A stretch of 64,000 bases of DNA from Onchocerca volvulus. Its lineage: Eukaryota; Nematoda; Chromadorea; Rhabditida; Onchocercidae. The stretch spans positions 2,976,001-3,040,000 of the forward strand of contig HG738137.1 in assembly GCA_000499405.2 (NCBI GenBank), in the 5' to 3' direction. Numbering within the stretch: position 1 is the stretch's first letter; every line of letters begins with the position of its first letter. The notes below the pieces were generated by a model. The model did not search any database, had not been told where the DNA came from, and saw only the letters and a list, made by a program, of their open reading frames with translations. Shown piece by piece: positions 39,456 to 50,030 of this stretch. A program made the position numbers and the translations under genes.

Positions 39456-42397
39456 TCAAGTATACTTTGTGATAAAAGCACATAAATCATCAAAAAGAAC
39501 TGGATCGGTTTTCTTGATATTTTTGGCCACCAACTGATACGCCAACATTCTGCTGATGAAATCAATCGTTTCACAATCCGTATCACAAATTAAGTCCTGG
39601 AGCCAGAAATATATGTATCACAAGGTATTAGCAGCAAAAAGCAGAATCTATAATCTTTCAGTTTCGAAGTCTCTTGTTCAACTTCATATAACCTTACAAA
39701 AAAGTAGCAGAATTAAAAAAGTTAGTTTGGATAATCCGAACTTCAATTGCAAAAGTAATTTGAATTTATAAAAGTGAAACTTCTCTAAAAAACAAAGCCT
39801 ATCCAATTCGAATTCAAACACAAATCCAAAAACACAGAGAAGGAAAACACGCTAACGTTCTTTCTCACTGTATTCTTAAGAATCATCGATCCGCCATTTG
39901 CGGCAACATCATCACTCTTATCTGTAACAGAAATATCAAGTACAGCAAGTTTTTCTGCAGCCGTCCCAACCTGGACATCTTGCAATCCATTATCAACGAT
40001 ACGTGCATAACATGTAGGGACAGGAAGTTCAGGAAAATGCACAAGTTGTGGAGCAACATAAACCTAAAAAAATAACAGTACATAAATAGAAATTATCAAA
40101 AATAAAAAGTAATAATATGAATCTCTTTTAAGAAAAAAACATTATTTTATCCGACCTGTACCCCAAACCTTAATTAATCTATGAAGAAAAATGATTTCCT
40201 AATTATTAGATATCTTGGAAGCAGACAATATTATGTTCATTAGTCAGTGAGAGCAGCAGAATTATTTCGATATTCAGTACATAGTCATAAATACTGTTCC
40301 CACAAAAAAAAAAAAAAAAAAAGACAATGTCAGCAACCAAATTAATCCTCTATTCCATCAAGCCACTCTCGATCAGATTGTGGCGTTTGAACTGCTAACG
40401 ATTCTGGGCTTGCTAAGAAATTCCGAGAATATGTTCAGCTATGTTTCAACATAATTGAATCATAATCAATCTGTGCTAAACTAAGGAGTCTATTTAAATT
40501 TGTAGAAATCTTACAACACCATTAATAATATAAGAAAAGCTTACCTGAATGGCAGAAGCTTTTTTCAAATCTTCTTCACGAACAGTATGAGCAAAATCAA
40601 ATGAATGAACATATGCAAAGCCTGCATTTTTATCGTGCCTATTAAACAACTGCAAAATACAAACGTTCTTTTCCTTGAAAGCATGAAAGCGACCCTGAAA
40701 ATGAATAAAAAATATGATATCATACAAAAAAAACATTTTACGATTTCTCCATCCATAACGAATCAACATTAATTCTGTTTACCTCTTTAACCATAACTAT
40801 TGAGAAATGAAAAAATGCACAATATTATCAAGAGCTAAAATACTAAATCAACTGTATAAATGCATACTGATAGTTTCAACTACATTTGCTAATGTCATGA
40901 ATGTTTAGAGATAAATTTTAATGTTAATATGTGCTTAATTTAAGTTTTATCAAAAATTATAGAACAATGCACTCTTAGTAATTACTGAATTTTCAGTGTA
41001 TCCAGACTGTGACTACATTATAATGCGCGTTTATTGTTTCGAATTTAATGATATTCTATTTCGATTAAATGTTCTAATTCTTCTTTTTCAAAAACCTGTA
41101 AGAAGCATTGCCTTCATCTCTTTTCTTTTTTCATTATTATGTTTCATTAATATGGAACTCCATATTTCTTTTTATCTAAAAAATAGCAGCAGAACTTTGA
41201 AACAGTTAGCAATAGTAGAATCCAGCAATTCTACATGCACATGAAACTCTTGATAAGATTCTTCCTAACTATATAAACTCATGAAAAAACCATCGAAAAG
41301 TATCAGTTTGTCTTACCAAGCACCGTCTAACGCACTGGCTAAGTTTTGGATCGCCAGAATCTTCGCATCCAGTAGTTCGAGCTTCCCAGAAAGAATTGAA
41401 GTTATCTTCACATGGTGTAACTGATACAACACCGCAATGTATCCAAGTAAGTGGACTTAATTTAAATTTCTTACAGACTGCAAAAAAAGACGACTAATAA
41501 ATGAAGGAAAGCTTATGATCAAATAAACTTTATGTTTCGATAAAACAAACTTCGTAAAGATACTAACTGCGTGCGATCACTCTAAATTGGAATAAAATAA
41601 TCCAATTATGCTGAAAATCAACGACAGTTCGCTTTATTGTCTAATAAACCTTTTTTCCATAATTTTTTTTTTTTTTTTTGCGGTATACTTCATATAATCA
41701 ATATTTTCCTTTGTTGATTAATAAGATCACAGTTGTATGAAATGATTAAAAATCTAGAAAATATAAACAATATGTATAAAAAATCTATAACACAGATAAC
41801 GCTTTTGCCAATTGAAATCGACAACCAACCAGTTCCGCTTAAATATACGCGACCCAAATGTGGACTCAATCCAACGCTATTTCCGAACGTAATATTCCCA
41901 AGGAACACTGGTGTTTGAATACGTAAATTCATTGTACCAGTTTTGGAAACTGAAGTGCCTGTGGGCAGTAGTTCATCGACGATTTTCGGTTTTCCGGCAT
42001 CAACAAAATTGCAGAAGGTACGTTCAAATGTCTGAAAAGATACATGTTAACAAATCACAAAATATTTTCCAATTAGTAACTGCAACATGTTTGTCGTATA
42101 AGCGTTTAAACTTATAATCAATGAATAACTGTGAACAATATTCAATCCAACTCAAGATATAACCAACCATACAATACTCTTCACAGATCAATTATACATT
42201 CCACTAACCAGAATAGGTCTCGTATTTGGTTCAACTTCAACTGAGAGCCAATTACTTAACTGTACCAAATTCTTGTCGAAATTGCGTGAAATAAGTACAC
42301 GCCCATAACCGCTCGCATGAATAATACCATAATTGATACGCAAATCCACGTAGATAACAACACCCGTAGCTACCGGTCTTGTTGTTTGCTCATCCAT
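39456..42397 (-). CDS. Unrecognised conserved-looking protein of 361 residues
   Basis: Six exons fit by phase: 42397-42209, 42031-41794, 41477-41317, 40694-40545, 40063-39857, 39596-39456 (TGA). I do not recognise the family. The N-terminus (MDEQTTRPVATGVVIYVDLR then YGIIHASGYGRVLISRNFDK) has alternating hydrophobic residues suggestive of a beta-barrel or OB-like fold. The middle contains TPVFLGNITFGNSVGLSPHLGRV. A Cys-containing stretch follows (TWIHCGVVSVTPCED, ARTTGCEDSG, LSQCVRRCL). The C-terminus is helical (ETIDFISRMLAYQLVAKNIK). No signal peptide or TM helix is seen, so it is probably cytosolic or nuclear. The exon 2 donor (T|GTGTTA at 41793) is the weakest point, chosen because it alone restores frame. 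Coding quality is good throughout. Confidence 0.72.
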
Positions 42398-43275
42398 CTT
42401 TCAGGAAAAGAAAAGCAACTTGAGTCTTCCGAAAAAATGAGACCTTTGAAAAACCATGGAAACAATGAATACTGAAAACATATCAGAGTAGCTATACTCA
42501 ATTTTTTGCAAATAAAAGGAAATTTTGTACTTTGATTCGCATCCGCGACACTACTAGATCAATTTGAAAAACTCTATAATTTTTTATTCTATTCGAAGAT
42601 ATTCCATCTTCCTTCATTTCCATTGTTTTCAAAGAAAACAGCAAGACACATGACACTTACTGCCATTTGAAATATCTGCAATTTAGACGTCCATAAGATG
42701 CAAAAAATTATTGCAAATCCTTTCCTCTATCTCTGTAACATTTCAGAGTTCAACTATCTGCATATATGCAATATACGATTGTATTACATGGAATGTATTA
42801 TGCAGCAAAATAACTATAACGTTTATTTTATTTCTTTTAAAGACAACAATGAAAACTTTCCTCAATCGAGAACAAAGCTAGAAACAATCATTAGGTAAAG
42901 CACGAAAAGTTGACGCGTAATAACGACAAACAGATGGGATGGAAGAAGCGATTACTTTATTCGCTTTTCAGAAGTGTTAAAATCCCAAACCTATTAGTAA
43001 AATATGTCAAACCTTCAGTGCGGAATCCTAATTGACTTCATACAAAAAAAGCTGAGCAATCGAAAAAAAAAAAAAAGATGCTTGTTTTACTATTGCAACA
43101 AATTACGTTTAAATTTTCTGCAGTTTTCTGAATAATTTAAATACAATTATATAACTAAACAACATCGTCCCACATAGATTAAAAAAACGGAATCATCTGA
43201 ATATCGATATTTTGAGCTGAACTGATTTCAGACCAAAGACACATTACACGATTCCTTTCTCCTTTTCACTAATAA
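42398..43275. other. Intergenic between rpl-41 and the 361-aa gene
   Basis: About 880 bp of AT-rich spacer. TCCTGAAAG directly abuts the ATG at 42397 on the minus strand and may be a weak leader acceptor. No other feature was seen. Confidence 0.4.
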
Positions 43276-43735
43276 TCACTTCTTTGCTTGCCTTCGCTTA
43301 CGCTTCAGCCGACGCATACGCTTCTTACGCCACTAAAAATAAACATATTAAAAAAAACTTAAATCTCGATAAGTCGAAACTTCTTATGAAAAAATCAATT
43401 CACAAAATTATTGCAAACGTCTTAAATTCTACAACAATAATTAAGCCTTATATCTCTCTCAAACCTATTTTAAATTTATATTTATAAATGATTGAAAACT
43501 TATAAATATTATTAATCAAAAAAGTCAAAATTCGTGTCCGAAAAGTCTTCAAAATAAGCTGAAAATTGTCAAAGTATGATATCTGCCAACTTTTCTTAGT
43601 ATCTCGAAACTTTTTTTAATTCTCCGCCATACCTACATATAAAAGCTCACGTCATGTCTATATAAATGAAAGATCAAAATATCAAAATTTCTTGAACGAA
43701 AATGCAAGAAAAAAAAAGCAAACCTTATCTCTCAT
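43276..43735 (-). CDS. rpl-41: 60S ribosomal protein L41 (tiny, two exons)
   Basis: This is the smallest ribosomal protein and almost entirely basic. Exon 1 is 43735-43724 (12 nt: MRDK) and exon 2 is 43332-43276 (TGA), phase 0, with a 391-bp GT-AG intron whose acceptor is TTTTTAG. The spliced product is MRDKWRKKRMRRLKRKRR followed by QAKK, 22 residues. The first 18 match the near-invariant eukaryotic L41 sequence. The usual C-terminal KMRQRSK-type ending is replaced by QAKK, making it about 3 residues shorter. A TCTGAAG site abuts the ATG, which may be the spliced-leader acceptor. It is far too short for normal ORF calling and could easily be missing from an automatic annotation. Confidence 0.9.
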
Positions 43736-45282
43736 CTTCAGATAGACTGACTATTTAAATTCGAGTAACCAGTATCAAAATAGAAACTGGCAAAAGTTTT
43801 TAGTCAAAATAAACCTGAAATGGCATTAAAATAAGGCCATCAAATGAAACGATAATACTAAGCGATAACACAAAGATAACACTCCTCTGCTCCTACCATT
43901 TCTCCAGTGGATGATAATGAAATACAACAATATCAATTAACACCTCGCGATCACCAACTACCATCTATAGAACAACCAAACATACCGTCGAACGAATTCA
44001 ATAAGACAAGCCCCTAGCACCGAAAAAACCAACACAACAAGACGAATGACAGCCTACTGATCTAAGCCATCGACTTCTTTACTAACCCTCTCGCTAGAAA
44101 GCTGCTATTCTGTTGCAGCTCGAAATCTGTTTGAATCAATTTTAAAGGATTCAAAAAAAAATATGAGTAACAAAGATTCGATTTAAGCAATATATATATT
44201 TGGTAATCAGCATGTAAAGGGAAAAGTGGGGAATTCCGATGGTTCCCAGAATTCACTCGATATTGATTGGAAATTTGAACTGCTGTCGGAAAGTAATTTT
44301 GTGCAAGAGACGATTCCTATTTGAAGAAAAAATGTATTATAATAGACGGAATAGTCAAGAACAAACAATTATCCGAGAACATTCAAGTAAATTTATCATT
44401 GAATATTCTTTCCTCCGTCGCTCGTAGAAAAGCACTACTCCTTGACTGCCAATTGTTGTGCCGATTCAAGTGGAGCTGTTGCTATGCTCATGTCGGTGTA
44501 GCTCCAAACTTGAACTCTTGTGGAAAATTGACTCTGCTCCAAAATTCGAACCTCTTAAATTCTTTTGGGCTCCTCCTTCTTTCTTCATCTTTAATATCCC
44601 ATGATTGATCGACCTCGCTTTGTTCATCTGTTAATTTACCGTTTCGGCGGTAAAAATGTTCATTCTTTTGTTTATCGTTTTGGCGGTAAACATGTTTATC
44701 GGCTTATTGTTCTTTTTGAAACTATTTTTGCGCTTTTTGACTTCTAACACTCCTTGTTTACATTAATCACATTTTTTGGATTTTTCCGACAATCGCTGAA
44801 ATATCTGATGCTAATGACATGTTGGGTATCCTTAGCATGACATCAGTTTGGGTCGTTTTATTACAAATAATGTATAAATGAGAAAATATTCATGAAATAA
44901 ATGCAAATAACAATAACAAGTCAACAAGGAAACTGATTGAATGTTCACAAAGTCTTTTTTCTTACTTCAAATGCATAACATTCGATGATAGCTAAATTTG
45001 TTTATTCAGTTCTTTAGAAATTATAGAAAAAATTCTTGTCGTCTCCAGCATGTTCTTATTTATTTTCTGTCAAATTCCTAGTTTTCCACATTGATGATTT
45101 TCCTCTCCTTTCCCACTTGATTATTATTATATGGCAGGATATTTCTTCTCATTGAAATATTTGTTCTGAAATTTTTTTGTGCTTAACACTCAATGATCAT
45201 TCTTGTTCCATTTCTCAATCATTTATTTATCGAATCTTCATTTAATCTTAGTAGTGATACCAATGTGTAGTATAGCAGTAAG
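43736..45282. other. Intergenic with short repeats
   Basis: No gene is supported. It contains a less AT-rich patch at 44400-44780, including the paired CGGCGGTAAA repeats at 44636-44700. Both open frames at 44239-44608 overlap in different frames and look accidental. Confidence 0.45.
44636..44700. repeat. Pair of diverged direct repeats with GCGGTAAA core
   Basis: TTACCGTTTCGGCGGTAAAA at about 44636 and TTATCGTTTTGGCGGTAAAC at about 44677 are about 41 bp apart, each followed by ATGTT. The first is itself an imperfect palindrome (TACCG...CGGTA). It could be a MITE remnant or a simple duplication. Confidence 0.6.
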
Positions 45283-45418
45283 ATGCGACATTCTTGTACA
45301 AATACCAAAAAGGCAGTTGCGCATCGATAGATTCAGATGATCGAAGTCTTAAAGTTAGCAAATGGATTAAACATGTATTAACACCGTCTCAACTCCTTTT
45401 CGGAATTTTTGATATAAG
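45283..45418 (+). CDS. Candidate internal exon of an unidentified plus-strand gene
   Basis: A coding-quality segment follows an acceptor-like TAAG and ends at a perfect donor AG|GTAATG. Read from the third base of the segment it gives ATFLYKYQKGSCASIDSDDR then SLKVSKWIKHVLTPSQLLFG and IFDI plus a split codon (phase 2). The phase matches the transmembrane exon at 53036, which needs two bases. However, that exon is 7.6 kb away with an opposing gene between them. No first exon or ATG was found. It may belong to the same gene or be independent. Confidence 0.35.
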
Positions 45419-46628
45419 GTAATGTTGCACACAAATTCATACATTTCATATCGAGCTTTGTGAAAACTTTTTTTGATAATTCAGTAGTTGCAAGATGCTA
45501 TTATTATAAGATAAAGTCATTTTGTAAGCGAAAATTTGAATAGCCGAATGAGACACATGAATATCTCTATGGAATATTAATTAATTTCGACATATTATTC
45601 TGATTCAGTTTCAAAGTTTATTTTCACACTGGAGTTGGACTAAATTTGCTTAAAAATTGCTCAATTGGTTATGAACTGATATCTGATGCAGTTAAATGTA
45701 TTCGACATGTGTTGTATGATTAATTAAAAAAAATTGTGATAATTATTATTGTGCAATCTCTATAACACGTCTAATATTCTTTATTAGCTAATTTTCAAAG
45801 AAGCCATTCTTAAATGATATATTTATCAATATTGTGATCATTGCAATGATGATGATTCTGTGAAACATATAGTGTCAGTGCATTAGACCGCTGAATGTAT
45901 CATTTAAACAATGATAAATGAATTCGTGAAAAATTTTCAGAAGTCAAAATTTTCCCTCAAGAATATTATTCTGCTTTCTGTCATGATCGCTCAATTTTCT
46001 CCGAATGAAAATGTATGCCTAAGTTTTTGCACATTTTCACTGAGTACAGGTTGCAATCGCTTCGCCATCAGGAGTAGATAATATTCGAAAAATTCGGTTG
46101 ATTTTTTGTTTTATAACAGGAGGTTCTTTTAATATTTTATGAATGCTTCTGAGAAATTTCAGAAATATGTGATGCTAATCAAACAGAAGAACTACTGGAA
46201 ATTAAGCAAGGGGATTTATAGATTTAGATTTATAAATTGATGTGTGGAATATTTGAAGATGATGCCTATTACTGCTGTAAATATTTTGATCAAAAATAAC
46301 GGTTTGGTATGTTTGCACTTTAGTGCAAATTAACGGAGTTTTTTCGAAATTTAAACTTTGTATTCATTGCTCTGAATGAAATATTTAGCTTAATTTTTTA
46401 AATTCGAATTGCTTTGACTTGGCGACTTATCGATTTTATCTGAATTGATTCGTTTCTTTTTGCAATCAATCGTTACCTTTTCCTTTGAACGGGTCCCGAA
46501 CTTCCTTCAAATTTTTCACACTTCTTTGGATTTTAGTCAAGCTTTGTTTTGACTGAAAATGCCTTTACATTAAAAATCTGCTTCATATTCTCTGAATTTT
46601 TCATTTCTTTAGACTTCAAATCTTCCGG
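45419..46628. other. No gene seen
   Basis: This is AT-rich sequence between a candidate plus-strand exon and the convergent minus-strand gene at 46629. Nothing in it can be supported as a feature. Confidence 0.4.
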
Positions 46629-47658
46629 TCATTTTCGGTTTTTAAAATTTTGTCCTTTCCATAAAAAAGCAAAAGCTGAGGTCTCTGAATTGTCCGAAAA
46701 ATCATAGCTCGAAAGATTTACCGACTGCTTCGATTCCGAATGATTGTAACCAGAATCTTTAATAATATCTTCGAAGTTGTCTGCATGGATTCTTCTGGGT
46801 TTTTCTTTTTTTTCTTCAGGCCTCGTTTTTTTCTTTATTTCCTTTGTGATTAATGAATGCTTTTTCTCAGAAGCAATAACGGAAGAGCCAGCTGCGAGAC
46901 GATGATGAAAACTTCTGAATTCATTTTGTGTCTCATCCAGTTCTTTGGGTTCTCGAATGCTGTGCCCTGTTTTATCGATCACTTCTCTTGAATTCATATC
47001 GCGACTAATCTCTTTACTTGATGCCAAACATTGAATATCTTCCCTGTAATTAGAAAAATTAAATGAAAAATTGACATGTTGTTAATTAAGCTGGCAGCAA
47101 ATAACTGGGTAAGCAATAAATTTTGAATAAGTAAACGTGGAAATGAGTACTGTATTATTCTGCATGAGTACATCACTTTGAAATCTATAAATAAAGAATT
47201 TTTACTGGAAAGTGATATTTTTGAATGTTTTCTGTATTTTGCATTTGAGATTTATTACTGCATCCGTCAGTGTTGCAATGTCTTTTTGAAAAATTCGCAA
47301 TTCGTAATTGGTCGCAGATAATAAATCAAGTTTTTGCAAATGACACAGGGCGATCGAAATGTTTTCCAATAATTCCGTCACTTCGATCTATGATATAATA
47401 AAAAAAGCAGTTATTGACTATTTTGCCAAAATTGGTTCAAAAAATAACAAAATTTCAGAAGTAATTATGAGTGTGTCTTACATATTTCATTATCATTAAA
47501 TTAATTTAAGAAGAAATTTTTGCAAGATTTAATGCATAAAATTCTTCAGTTATTTTGAATTTATTGTTTTTACCTCGAGTTCTACGATGCCATATAATTT
47601 TTTTGATCGTTTCAATGGCTCTGGAGATTTAATTAAATGTTCATAACGTTGCTTCAAG
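46629..47658 (-). CDS. Unrecognised coiled-coil/charged protein, 3' part
   Basis: Three exons in consistent phase: 47658-47574, 47387-47206, 47043-46629 (TGA). They code for about 227 residues with the start missing. The first exon gives LKQRYEHLIKSPEPLKRSKK and the second IEVTELLENISIALCHLQKL with a helical, coiled-coil-like heptad pattern. The last exon is highly charged, with a lysine block (KEIKKKTRPEEKKEKPRRIH) that resembles a nuclear localisation signal, and a Ser-rich end. No domain was recognised. The first listed exon starts with a split codon, so at least one upstream exon exists. A frame at about 49752-49677 (MSSRDYLLGDHSALRSF...) is a speculative candidate. Confidence 0.55.
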
Positions 47659-49853
47659 CTGTAATAAATTGATCAGATGATGAATTTGTATCAATTTACT
47701 TTTTAATTATATTCCTCAAAATATTCTATTGCCATATATCGATAAAAACTGGAAAAGCATTGAGAAAATCTATGCCAAAATAGGGAAATGAGATTTGCGA
47801 AATCAGTGGAGCAAAATTAAATCGACCCAGCCATAATTGAAGAGTAGAAGAAGATTAAAATGAATTTTAAAATCAGTAGCTTATATACAAGCCATGAGGG
47901 CTAAAAAAAGTAAGAATTCCTCCTTTAAAATGTATAAATTTATTATCTAAATCGTTGCTATTCGACAATGAATCACTTTGTTGCAACTTCCTTTTAAAAA
48001 CTGTAAATTAAAATATCAGCATATCGATTGGTGATCAATCTGTTAGTCGTAACAAGTTCATTTTTTAATGATTAGCATTTCTGATGAATAAGAAATGCAT
48101 GGGAATCACAATCATCATGATTAATCAAATTTGACAAAGATAAATTTCATCTTCTTTTCTAACTTATCCAAGTGGAATTCCTATGTTGTCAAAATAATTT
48201 TCGTTTGTAATTATGGAAATTGATAATTAACTTCATCCTTTAATGAATTTTCAATCAGCTGCACTATCATTTTTTGGTAGTGATTTTCAGTAAAGAGGAA
48301 AAATAGAAGATGAAAACGAGAGAAATAAATTTGATAAATTAACCTCAAAATTTGAATAAATTTTGCGTTCGTTTTCAAGTTCAATCCTCATCTCAATTTT
48401 AAAAAATTCTTGCTTTTAGTTAAAGATTCGAATAATTTCTTCCAATTACAGTTTCAGTTAAATATGACTTCATTTCACTAAGATATCGAATCATCTTTTT
48501 CGTATAAGTCATTTCGTGCGGTATTTTAGCAAGATATAATTAGTATATTGGGATTTAATATTGAAAGCAATCTCGTAGAAAAGTATGGCATATTTATCAA
48601 ACCTGTCGTATACATTTGTTGCTGAATATCCTAATAATTTTTAATTGACTGTTTATGTTTGGGTTGAGAATGAATCAGATTTTTTAATTGCTTTGTCGAA
48701 TGCATGAGAATTAAATTCACTTTTTAACCATATTCAAGAGTGTGACGACATGCTTTTTAGTTTTTAGTTTTTTGCAGTTTTGATTAGGTTTTTATTACTT
48801 TTTCATGAGATATTTTAATATTATCAGTCATATTTATCAATATTTTTCTGTCTCATCAAGACTTCACAAAAAAAAAAAAAATATGTGAATTTGATATGCC
48901 TTAGGAAAAATTGTTTTAAATTAGTATCATAATCGAAATCTTTTTTCGTTCTGAATGATGCAAAATCTGGTGATTTGCGGAATGCTAAAAAAAAAAAAGA
49001 AAAAAAATCAGAAGCAATAATTCGCTGTTTCATCCCTCAGGACCTTCACTTGAGCATGAAAAATAATTCTGGAAATGATTCGTAATATACTTGTCTTTTA
49101 ATTTCCATTATAACTTTTCCTTCAATTACTTGTTGATAAATGAATATCTTTCATAAAAGATTTCATACGTGATAAATTATTCCTTCGATATCACTTATTA
49201 CTATACTGGGACATGTATTCTTCTCTCTGAAATACTGATAAGGACTCTTTTGTTTCAGTTATTTTGAACTGCCTATTCTGATAAATTCTCTTATAGATTA
49301 AATTTGGAATTCTATTCTCATTATCTACTGTGTTCCGATAATTTTTTTTAGTTATGTCAATTTTGATTAGTAATTTTGTTAATTCGATATAATTTGTGTT
49401 ATTTTGAAATAGCTCTTCCCCATGTCAAATTATTAATGCAACGAAATATGTAAACTAAAATGAGAATTTTTTAAATTTATTCTCATCCTAAAAAAAGACG
49501 AATTTTCTATTCATTACTGAACCTTGAAGACTGAATTGTTTTTCATTTTGATAATAAATTTAAGTCTACAATAAAAATTTTTCCAGTTCAACTTGAATGA
49601 TGTCATTAATCAGAATTACTAACAATCCTTGAAGAAAGAAATTAATCTTAATGATAATATTATTTCACGGAACATTGGCCATTTCCAATCGAGATTAGTT
49701 GATCTAATCAGACTTGCAATTTTGTCATCATTAAATGATCTTAGCGCCGAATGATCGCCTAGCAAGTAATCTCGAGATGACATGATGGCAAAAAGATTCA
49801 TGCAATTTTGAAGCATTCTTCCAGTCTTCCAAACATTCAAGAAAAGTAAACTT
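47659..49853. other. Non-coding or unresolved upstream region of the coiled-coil gene
   Basis: This is mostly AT-rich. A minus-strand frame around 49830-49622 has better-than-random composition and might be a 5' exon of the gene ending at 46629, but its donor is poor. No other gene is supported. Confidence 0.35.
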
Positions 49854-50030
49854 TTACTTTTGTTTGATGAAAACACATTTTCCATTATAACTGCCATCAA
49901 TAGCTATATTGTGAGGTAACATAAATTCCCCAGTTGTTGTGCATACCACAATATTCTTAGGCTCAATAGCATGGTGAGAACGATGCATATTACGCCTTGA
50001 TTTTGACTTTTTTTTCTTTGGTACCGCCAA
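49854..50030 (-). pseudogene. rpmF: Bacterial-type (Wolbachia-like) ribosomal protein L32, laterally transferred
   Basis: A complete 58-residue frame plus TAA has no stop, frameshift or intron. It reads AVPKKKKSKSRRNMHRSHHA after the initiating codon, then a segment with NIVVCTTTGEFMLPHN, and ends GKCVFIKQK. This is the pattern of alphaproteobacterial L32, including AVPK at the N-terminus and absence of the zinc Cys motif. It is not animal mitochondrial L32, which is longer and carries a CxxC zinc ribbon. The initiating codon is TTG, with an in-frame stop upstream, no host ATG and no spliced-leader site, so it is unlikely to be translated as a nematode gene. It is best read as a nuclear Wolbachia transfer. 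The flanking sequence is not recognisably bacterial. Confidence 0.78.

Noticed and set aside
43880..43930. Apparent similarity to the rpb-10 3' end (CATTTCTCCA..GGATGATAAT)
   Set aside because: Similarity stops after about 22 bases and does not preserve the coding frame, so it is likely chance.
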